This document shows positions 14,681 to 19,623 of a DNA stretch of 19,623 bases, in pieces. This DNA comes from JALCLA01 sp965653565 (lineage in GTDB: Bacteria; Pseudomonadota; Gammaproteobacteria; Xanthomonadales; Xanthomonadaceae), in the NCBI GenBank assembly GCA_965653565.1, contig CBFHAI010000073.1, forward strand, positions 1 to 19,623, read 5' to 3'. Below the pieces are notes generated by a model. It was given only the letters and a program-made list of their open reading frames with translations, did not search any database and was not told the DNA's origin. Both the position numbers and the translations under genes were made by a program. The first letter of the stretch is position 1. Every line of letters begins with the position of its first letter.

Positions 14681-15925
14681 ATGTCGCAAACCACGCGTGT
14701 CCTACTCTCGCTGATCGCCGGCGCCGTCGTCGGACTGGCGCTGGCCATCCTGAGCCCGGACAACGCCGAACGCGCGGCGGCGTTCGTACAACCGATAGGC
14801 CGGCTCTGGCTCAATGCGCTGCAGATGACGGTGGTGCCGCTGGTGGTGGCGCTGGTAGTGATCGGCGTGAACTCGGCGAGCACCGCCGCGGCGTCGGGTC
14901 GCACGGCGCGCACGGCGATGATCGTGTTCATCGTATTGCTGACGCTGGCCGCGATCTTCGCGGCGATCTTTGCCCCGGCACTGCTGACCTTCCTGCCGCG
15001 CGATCCGGCGCTCGCCGACTCGTTCCACAACGCGCTCGACTCGCCGGCCGCCGGCATCACCGTGCCGCCCGGCCTCGGCGAATGGTTCGCCACCATCATC
15101 CCGAGCAACGCGGTGGCCGCCGCGGCGCAAAGCGCGATGCTGCCGCTGGTGGTGTTCGCGATGTTCTTCGGCTTCGCGCTCACCCGCATCGAGCCGGAGC
15201 GCAAGGCGCGCGTGCTCGATCTGGTGCAGGCGATCGCCGACGTGATGATTGTGATCGTGCGCTGGGTGCTGTGGGCCGCGCCGGTCGGCGTATTCGCGCT
15301 GGTGCTGGCCGTATGCGCGCGTGTCGGCGTGGGCGTGCTGGGCGCGCTCGGCGGCTACATCCTGATGCAGTGCGCGCTGTATATCGCGGTGACCTTGTTG
15401 CTCTATCTGGTCGCACGGGCGGCCGGCGGCGAACCGCTGCGGCGCTTCGCGACCGCGATCGCGCCGGCGCAGGCGATCGCGGCAAGCACGCAATCGTCGC
15501 TGGCTTCGTTGCCGGCGATGATCGAATCGGCGCGCACCCGGCTCGGCTACCCGGTAGCCGTGACCTCGCTGGTGCTGCCGATGGCGGTTTCGCTGTTCCG
15601 CATCACCAGCCCGATCCAGTACCTGGGCGTGGCGGCCTTCGTGGCCTGGACCTACGGCATTGACCTGACCTTCCTGCAACTGGCATCGGGCGTCGGACTG
15701 GCGGTGGCGATCAGCCTCGGCTCAGTCGGATTGCCGGGCCAGGTCAGTTTCATGGCGACCAATATGCCGGTGACCGTCGCGATGGGATTGCCGGTGGAAC
15801 CGCTCGGCGTGCTGCTGGCGATCGACACCATTCCCGATGTGTTCGCGACGGTCGGGAACGTTACGGCGGATCTGACGGCGACGAGTGTGGTGGCGAAGCG
15901 GGAAGGCGGGGCGGGTGCTGCATAA
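14681..15925 (+). CDS. SLC1/DAACS-type amino acid symporter with altered substrate site
   Basis: This 414-residue inner-membrane transporter has the full SLC1 fold: hydrophobic segments throughout, the serine-rich HP1 loop AASTQSSLASLP (267-278) and the HP2 loop SVGLPGQVSFM (348-358). TM8 reads DTIPDVFATVGNVTAD (382-397). Aligned by eye to GltPh, the equivalents of D390, D394, T398, N401 and D405 are kept, but the R397 position is A389. That Arg binds the acidic side chain in Glu/Asp transporters. The TM7 NMDGT motif, involved in Na+ coupling, reads FRITS. So 'glutamate symporter' would be a poor name; neutral amino acids such as L- or D-Ala are more likely. It ends the plus-strand operon, 79 bases after the L,D-transpeptidase-like gene. 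Confidence 0.93.
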   Translation: MSQTTRVLLSLIAGAVVGLALAILSPDNAERAAAFVQPIGRLWLNALQMTVVPLVVALVVIGVNSASTAAASGRTARTAMIVFIVLLTLAAIFAAIFAPALLTFLPRDPALADSFHNALDSPAAGITVPPGLGEWFATIIPSNAVAAAAQSAMLPLVVFAMFFGFALTRIEPERKARVLDLVQAIADVMIVIVRWVLWAAPVGVFALVLAVCARVGVGVLGALGGYILMQCALYIAVTLLLYLVARAAGGEPLRRFATAIAPAQAIAASTQSSLASLPAMIESARTRLGYPVAVTSLVLPMAVSLFRITSPIQYLGVAAFVAWTYGIDLTFLQLASGVGLAVAISLGSVGLPGQVSFMATNMPVTVAMGLPVEPLGVLLAIDTIPDVFATVGNVTADLTATSVVAKREGGAGAA

Positions 15926-16079
15926 CGAAGTCCGTGCGAGTTACAAACCTCGCGCGGCGATTGCGTCAGCCTTCCTCGAGGTCAAGGGCGGGACGCAGAG
16001 GGCGCGGAGATTGAAAAGAGAGGGCGCGGAAATATTTTTGCGCGCAGTTGGCGCGGTCTCCCGCCGCACCGTCGCCGGC

Positions 16080-16118
16080 GTCATTGCCGCGAAGCGGGAA
16101 ACCAGTGACTTTGAAGCG
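16080..16118 (-). repeat. Degenerate copy of the dispersed palindromic repeat
   Basis: GTCATTGCCGCGAAGCGGGA followed by AACCAGTGACTTTGAAGCG parallels the right-edge copy (GTCATTCTCGCGCAGGCGGG, then AATCCAGTAACTTTGAAGCG). It is in the same orientation as that copy, opposite to those at 1-300. The palindrome arms are partly lost. Confidence 0.65.
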
Positions 16119-16248
16119 GGGTGGGTTGGAGCGGGTCTTTTTCCGGGCTCACGACGCTCGGGTCGAATGACGTCGCCATACGCAGCGCCTGATTAGACAG
16201 TCGCGAAGACCGACTCTTATGCACAGCGCCACACATACCCTGGAGGAC

Positions 16249-16299
16249 ATACTTCTCCGGCATCCATGCCTCCCGAAGTATCTGGTACATCCCTGTACC
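16249..16299 (-). ncRNA. Candidate structured element with GGA-bearing hairpins (CsrA/RsmA-site-like)
   Basis: Two adjacent perfect hairpins occur. GGTACA-GGGA-TGTACC lies at 16284-16299 on the minus strand. A longer one has arms ATACTTC/GAAGTAT (16249-16255 and 16275-16281) with an inner GGCAT-GG-ATGCC. The first holds GTACAGGGATGT, which fits the published E. coli CsrA SELEX consensus RUACARGGAUGU at all 12 positions; the second holds ATGGATG. Whether it is transcribed, and from which strand, is unknown: it lies beyond the minus-strand terminator. Read from the plus strand the loops are C-rich. Confidence 0.3.
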
Positions 16300-16301
16300 T
16301 G

Positions 16302-16335
16302 AAAAAAAGGGCGCACCATCTTTTTGGTGCGCCCT
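16302..16335 (-). terminator. Rho-independent terminator of the entericidin/BON/DUF1328 group
   Basis: A perfect 10-bp stem, GGGCGCACCA (minus 16334-16325) with TGGTGCGCCC (minus 16318-16309), closes a 6-base loop and is followed on the minus strand by seven T residues (16308-16302). The plus strand has no comparable T-run after the stem, so it acts mainly on minus-strand transcripts. Confidence 0.88.
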
Positions 16336-16380
16336 GTCCTTGCCCCGGACCGAAACTTGGAATGTCGTGACTCTCGATCG

Positions 16381-16407
16381 GGTTCCTGCGCGGATCGCGC
16401 AGGAACC
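16381..16407. other. Strong 12-bp hairpin in the entericidin 3' region
   Basis: GGTTCCTGCGCG (16381-16392) pairs perfectly with CGCGCAGGAACC (16396-16407) around a 3-base loop. No T-run follows on either strand. It lies 33 bases past the entericidin stop and before the true terminator, so it may protect the mRNA end or slow polymerase. Confidence 0.75.
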
Positions 16408-16440
16408 GGATCAAACCGACCAAGCAGCCTTGCAGCCGGC

Positions 16441-16593
16441 TTACTTGTTCTCGTTGGCCTCTTCCTGGATCTCGTCGCCGGCGGCTTCGATGTCCTTGCC
16501 GGCGCCTTCGACCGTGTTGCAGGCGGTCAACGAGCCCGCGATGGAAGCCAACAGGAACCCGACCGAAAGGATGCGCTTGATGTTGTTGTTCAT
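16441..16593 (-). CDS. Entericidin-like small lipoprotein
   Basis: This 50-residue lipoprotein has a short basic N terminus and a hydrophobic stretch, then the lipobox LTAC with Cys25. The mature part, CNTVEGAGKDIEAAGDEIQE, is the entericidin A/B signature. In E. coli entericidins form an antidote/toxin pair linked to stationary-phase lysis; only one is present here. GAGGG lies seven bases before the ATG. It is the last gene of the minus-strand group, 71 bases after the BON gene and ahead of a strong terminator. Its role in this organism is not known. Confidence 0.88.
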   Translation of the reverse strand: MNNNIKRILSVGFLLASIAGSLTACNTVEGAGKDIEAAGDEIQEEANENK

Positions 16594-16664
16594 GAGTGTG
16601 CCCTCGAAGTGAGTGGAGTCGTGGTGTTGCGCTTGTTGTTCGATTGCGGGTGACGAGCGGCGAA

Positions 16665-17504
16665 TCAGACGCTGCCGATCTTCACGCCGCCGGCGTTGAC
16701 GCCTTTGACGCCCTTGATGTCCTTGGCGATTTCCACTGCCAGATCGCGCTCGGCGGTGGAGCTGGCGCCGCCACCCAGGGTGACTACGCCGTCCTTGGTT
16801 TCGACCGTGAGGTCCAGGCCGTCGACGTCGTTGGACATCAGCAGCGACGACTTCACTTTGGTGGTGATCCACGAATCGCTGATCGCCTCGCCGGCGTCGT
16901 CGGCGGTCGGCGCGCCGTCGCCCTTGGTGGACGGCTTCACGACGATGTTGTTGTCGACGCCGCGCACACCGTCGGTACGCATCGCAAGACGCGTGGCGAG
17001 GTCTTTCTCGGCCTGCGTGGTGGCGTTGCCGGTGAGCGTGACGCGGCCGTTCATGGTGTCGACGTTGATATCGAGGCCATCGGTGGTGTCGTTCCACAAC
17101 AGGCGCGATTTCACCGAGGCGGTGACGCTGGCGTCTTCGACGGCTTCGTCGAAATCGCGGTCGTCGTCGGTACCGCGCTCGCGCGCCTTGGCCTCGGCGT
17201 TCACCGTGATGCGGTTGTCGACCTTCTTGATGCCCTTGGCGTTCATCGCCACGCGCTCGGCCAGCTCCTGGTCGACCGATTCATCGACTTCGCCGGTGAG
17301 GATGGCGGTGTCGCCTTCCACGTCGACGGAGATCTCGAACGGGTTCAAATGGCGGTTGAGCAGGATCGCGGTGCCGATCTGGCCCTCGAGGCGAGCCTCG
17401 CTGACGGCCTGCTCGAACGATTTCTCGGCCGGCTTGTCGGCAGCGAGCGCCGCTGTCGAACCCAGCGCGAGCGCGAGTGCGGTGACGAGTGATTTGGTGT
17501 TCAT
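16665..17504 (-). CDS. Periplasmic protein with three BON domains (OsmY-like)
   Basis: This 279-residue protein has a signal peptide (1-21, ...STAALA|AD) and three BON repeats at about 30-103, 122-190 and 208-276. Each runs from an alpha-helical lead (ARLEGQIGTAI, ASVTASVKSRL, SWITTKVKSSL) through a V-x-G-x-V/A strand pair (GDTAILTGEV, GRVTLTGNA, GVVTLGGGA) to an 'ERV...GVK.VDN' helix. Acidic linkers join the repeats. BON domains bind phospholipid or envelope surfaces; E. coli OsmY, with two, is an osmotic/stationary-phase periplasmic protein. GGAG precedes the ATG by eight bases. It lies 89 bases after the DUF1328 gene, with a hairpin between. Confidence 0.92.
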   Translation of the reverse strand: MNTKSLVTALALALGSTAALAADKPAEKSFEQAVSEARLEGQIGTAILLNRHLNPFEISVDVEGDTAILTGEVDESVDQELAERVAMNAKGIKKVDNRITVNAEAKARERGTDDDRDFDEAVEDASVTASVKSRLLWNDTTDGLDINVDTMNGRVTLTGNATTQAEKDLATRLAMRTDGVRGVDNNIVVKPSTKGDGAPTADDAGEAISDSWITTKVKSSLLMSNDVDGLDLTVETKDGVVTLGGGASSTAERDLAVEIAKDIKGVKGVNAGGVKIGSV

Positions 17505-17565
17505 GGCGTTACTCCGTTGGAATTGTTTTTAGAACTGCGAACAGCGTGTTCGGGGCAAGGACGGT

Positions 17566-17587
17566 GGCCGGCCTGCGGCGGCCGGCC
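17566..17587. other. GC-rich hairpin between the DUF1328 and BON genes
   Basis: GGCCGGCC at 17566-17573 pairs with GGCCGGCC at 17580-17587 around a 6-base loop. Without a T-run it is not a standard intrinsic terminator. It could attenuate read-through from DUF1328 into the BON gene or stabilise the upstream mRNA. Confidence 0.6.
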
Positions 17588-17593
17588 GCGGAT

Positions 17594-17758
17594 TCAGACC
17601 CTCGGACGACGGCCCATTACCAGCGACACGACGAACAGGATCAGGAACACGAAGAAGAGGATTTTCGCGATGCCGGCGGCCGCACCCGCGATGCCGCCGA
17701 AGCCGAGTACCGCCGCGATCAGCGCGACGACGAAAAAGATGAGGGCGTAATGCAGCAT
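17594..17758 (-). CDS. DUF1328 (YtjA-like) small membrane protein
   Basis: This 54-residue protein has two hydrophobic segments, LIFFVVALIAAVLGFG and ILFFVFLILFVVSLVMG, split by a Gly/Ala-rich turn (GIAGAAAGIAK). It ends in a basic tail, RRPRV. This is the DUF1328 family (E. coli YtjA, 53 residues), an inner-membrane protein of unknown function. I chose the ATG at 17758 because AGGAG lies seven bases upstream; the longer frame adds 27 residues unlike the family. A near-consensus sigma-54 promoter sits about 65 bases upstream, facing this gene, and the sigma-54 activator algB is divergent from it. Confidence 0.9.
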   Translation of the reverse strand: MLHYALIFFVVALIAAVLGFGGIAGAAAGIAKILFFVFLILFVVSLVMGRRPRV

Positions 17759-17822
17759 GGGAATCTCCTGGTGTGGGTTGGCGGCGGTGGCAAACGAGCG
17801 GCCCACTGCCCAACGGAGGTAG

Positions 17823-17838
17823 TACAAGAGCCGTGCCA
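17823..17838 (-). promoter_or_regulatory. Candidate sigma-54 promoter for DUF1328
   Basis: The minus strand reads TGGCACGGCTCTTGTA. Against the sigma-54 consensus TGGCACG-N4-TTGCW it has the full -24 element and correct spacing. The only mismatch is T for C in the -12 TTGC. Transcription would begin near 17812, leaving a leader of about 54 bases before the DUF1328 ATG. Confidence 0.55.
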
Positions 17839-17924
17839 CTGTTCATGATTTGGTTTTCTTCTTATTGCACAACAACTTGCAGCGCTCGACGGCGTGAAAA
17901 TCTGCTGCGAAACGCAAATCGAGC

Positions 17925-17948
17925 CCAGCACGACCCATGCAATTTGCA
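17925..17948 (+). promoter_or_regulatory. Weak sigma-54-like site and TGCAA palindrome upstream of algB
   Basis: CCAGCACGACCCATGCA (17925-17941) resembles a sigma-54 promoter, with AGCAC and a TGC at the right spacing, but the -24 GG is AG. It overlaps TGCAA-T-TTGCA (17938-17948), a small palindrome that may instead be an activator or operator site. This is a weak call. Confidence 0.2.
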
Positions 17949-17994
17949 ACTGCACCGCGTACATTCGCGTCCTCCAACCGAAGCGGATTTCCCG

Positions 17995-19353
17995 ATGAGC
18001 GAACGCGAGGCGAAGACCGGAGCACGGATTCTTTTGGTGGACGACGAGGCGCCGATCCTGCGCACGTTCCGCTATTGCCTTGAGGACGAGGGCTATCGCG
18101 TCACCACCGCGCAATCCGGCGCGCAGGCACTGGCGGCGATGGAACGCGAAGTGTTCGACGTGTGTTTCCTCGATGTGAGCATCGGCGAGGAATCGGGCAT
18201 CGAACTGCTGCCGCGCATCAAGAGCGCCGCGCCGTGGATGCGTGTGGTGGTGGCCACCGCGCACTCGTCGGTCGACACCGCCGTGGATGCGATGCGCGCC
18301 GGCGCGTCGGACTATCTGGTCAAACCCTGCTCGCCCGAACAACTGCGCTTCGCCGCCAGCAAGCAGGTCGAAGCACGCCGCCTGGAAGCGCGCATCGAAG
18401 CGCTGGAAAGCGAACGCAATGCCGGCGCACCGACGGATCTTTCCTCCGACGCGCCGAGCATGGCGCAGGTGCTCGACGAAGCACGCCGCGTCGCCGACAC
18501 CGATGCGAGCGTGTTGATTCTGGGCGAAAGCGGCACCGGCAAAGGCGTCACCGCGCGTGCGATCCATGCCTGGAGCCATCGCTCGCGCGGCAATTTCGTC
18601 ACGGTGAATTGTCCGTCGCTATCGGCCGATCTGCTGGAAAGCGAATTGTTCGGCCACAGCCGCGGCGCTTTCACCGGCGCCACCGAAAGTACCCAGGGCC
18701 GCGTCGCACAAGCCGACGGCGGCACCTTGTTCCTCGACGAAATCGGCGATTTCCCGCTCGCGCTGCAACCGAAATTGCTGCGCTTCGTGCAGGACAAGGA
18801 ATACGAACGCGTCGGCGATCCGGCCACGCGCCGCGCCGACGTGCGCATCATCGCCGCCACCAACCGCGATCTCGAATCGATGGTGGCCGAAGGCACCTTC
18901 CGCCAGGATCTGCTGTATCGCCTCAACGTGATCACGCTGAAACTGCCGGCGCTGCGCGAGCGGCCGGAAGACGTGGTGTCGCTATCGGAGCGCTGCCTGC
19001 TCGGATTCGCCGCGAGTTACCGGCGCCCGGCGCGCGGTTTCAGCCCGGCGGCGCAAGCGGCGATCCGCGCTTATCCGTGGCCCGGCAATATCCGCGAATT
19101 GCGCAATGTGATCGAACGCGCGGTGATTCTTTGCGCCGAGGCCGAAGTCGGGCCGGCGCATCTGTCGATCGCGCAAGGCGCGGCGGCCGGCTCGGGCACG
19201 GTGCGCGTCGGCGCGGATTGCACGCTCGAAGCGTTGGAACGGGCGCATATTCTGGCGGTGATGTCAAACAGCGCGACGCTCGAAGCTGCGGCTACGACGC
19301 TCGGGATCGATGCGTCGACGCTTTATCGGAAGAGGAAGCAGTACGGGTTGTAG
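17995..19353 (+). CDS. algB: AlgB-like sigma-54-dependent response regulator
   Basis: This 452-residue NtrC-class regulator has a receiver domain (about 10-125; acidic D16/D17, phospho-acceptor D60, T88, K110). Its AAA+ domain spans about 150-380, with Walker A GESGTGKG at 177-184, the sigma-54-contacting GAFTGA at 224-229 and Walker B GGTLFLDEIG at 242-251. A Fis-type HTH lies at about 427-447. Long stretches (ILRTFRYCLEDEGY, APWMRVV, DYLVKPCSP, RFVQDKEYERVGDP) are, from memory, close to Pseudomonas AlgB. The ATG at 17995 starts MSEREAKTG just before the receiver; only a weak AAGCGG precedes it. The cognate sensor KinB is absent on both sides within the window. GAFTGA is intact, so sigma-54 activation is expected. 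Confidence 0.93.
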   Translation: MSEREAKTGARILLVDDEAPILRTFRYCLEDEGYRVTTAQSGAQALAAMEREVFDVCFLDVSIGEESGIELLPRIKSAAPWMRVVVATAHSSVDTAVDAMRAGASDYLVKPCSPEQLRFAASKQVEARRLEARIEALESERNAGAPTDLSSDAPSMAQVLDEARRVADTDASVLILGESGTGKGVTARAIHAWSHRSRGNFVTVNCPSLSADLLESELFGHSRGAFTGATESTQGRVAQADGGTLFLDEIGDFPLALQPKLLRFVQDKEYERVGDPATRRADVRIIAATNRDLESMVAEGTFRQDLLYRLNVITLKLPALRERPEDVVSLSERCLLGFAASYRRPARGFSPAAQAAIRAYPWPGNIRELRNVIERAVILCAEAEVGPAHLSIAQGAAAGSGTVRVGADCTLEALERAHILAVMSNSATLEAAATTLGIDASTLYRKRKQYGL

Positions 19354-19623
19354 GCGCGAGGCGCGCATTGGCCGCAACGCACTTTTCTAGCCCTTCGAGA
19401 CTGTCCTGAGTTTGGCAAAGGGAGAGGGTTGCGAAAACCTCTCGTCATTCTCGCGCAGGCGGGAATCCAGTAACTTTGAAGCGGTCCGCTTCCCTCTTGT
19501 TTGATGATGCGATTTCGCGAGTTTCGGCCCCCTCGGCGGGGGCCGAGTCACTTTCTTTGCTTGTGCAAAGAAAGTAACCAGCAACTGTCTTGAGCGCGCC
19601 GGTCAACGGGCGACGGCGCGGCC
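19354..19623. other. Non-coding right edge with repeat
   Basis: No gene is supported here. The region downstream of algB is filled by the inverted copy of the left-edge repeat plus about 90 bases of unique sequence. I see no sensor-kinase start and no classical terminator with T-run directly after algB. Confidence 0.6.
19441..19578 (-). repeat. Right copy of long dispersed repeat, inverted relative to the left edge
   Basis: Read on the minus strand this matches bases 1-134, with about 92% identity over the 115 bases I aligned. It contains the imperfect palindrome ATTCCCGC/GCGAGAAT, a GGCCCCC/GGGGGCC hairpin (about 19526-19545) and, at its outer end, the perfect 11-bp palindrome ACTTTCTTTGC (19550-19560) / GCAAAGAAAGT (19565-19575). 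Confidence 0.85.

Larger units (their letters stand above)
15926..16301. other. Non-coding region downstream of the symporter
   Basis: I find no credible gene. It contains a 12-bp direct repeat AGAGGGCGCGGA (15997-16008 and 16019-16030), of a kind common in intergenic DNA of these bacteria. It also holds a decayed copy of the palindromic repeat and, at 16249-16299, two adjacent hairpins listed separately. No clear terminator for the symporter operon is visible. Confidence 0.6.

Noticed and set aside
16217..16423. A 68-codon minus-strand frame between the entericidin gene and the repeat region
   Set aside because: It runs straight through an intrinsic terminator and two hairpins; the peptide resembles no known family and reads like translation of structured non-coding DNA.
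1..19623. A composite transposon bounded by the inverted edge repeats
   Set aside because: There is no transposase or integrase, no visible target-site duplication, and further copies lie inside the interval, so dispersed intergenic repeats are a simpler explanation.

Overview
The window is GC-rich DNA from a gammaproteobacterium, most likely of the Lysobacteraceae/Xanthomonadaceae (Lysobacter-like). This rests on the Oar-like TonB-dependent receptor, a close AlgB homologue, and dispersed palindromic repeats of the 'ATTCCCGC...GCGGGAAT' type that are common in that group. The genus is inference.

Layout. 1-523: non-coding block of degenerate palindromic repeats. 524-5326 (minus): four genes joined by 1-4 bp overlaps, read lysA -> CubicO-type serine hydrolase -> VanX-like D-Ala-D-Ala dipeptidase lipoprotein -> DadA-like D-amino acid dehydrogenase. 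5506-5539: intrinsic terminator. 5550-10105 (minus): periplasmic transglutaminase-like protein followed by an Oar-like TonB-dependent receptor. 10106-10364: divergent control region. 10365-15925 (plus): NlpC/P60 endopeptidase -> L-Ala-D/L-Glu epimerase -> RpiR/MurR-type regulator -> YkuD-type L,D-transpeptidase -> SLC1/DAACS-type symporter. 15926-16440: non-coding, with repeats and structured segments. 16441-17758 (minus): entericidin-like lipoprotein, triple-BON protein and DUF1328 membrane peptide, divergent from algB (17995-19353, plus). 19354-19623: an inverted copy of the repeat found at the left edge.

The main system is an 11-gene locus (524-15925) that reads as a peptidoglycan-peptide scavenging pathway. 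A proposed flow is: TonB-dependent outer-membrane uptake; periplasmic trimming by the NlpC/P60 enzyme (gamma-D-Glu|DAP bond), the CubicO hydrolase and the VanX-like lipoprotein; and cytoplasmic conversion of L-Ala-D-Glu to L-Ala-L-Glu, DAP to lysine and D-Ala to pyruvate. The RpiR-family protein is the probable regulator. The symporter is the odd member. It keeps most of the SLC1 substrate-site residues but has Ala where acidic-amino-acid transporters have the side-chain-binding Arg, and it lacks the NMDGT motif, so its cargo is probably not glutamate or aspartate.

The second system is an envelope-stress-like group (DUF1328, BON, entericidin) divergent from algB. A near-consensus sigma-54 promoter lies in front of DUF1328, so AlgB may directly drive its neighbour.
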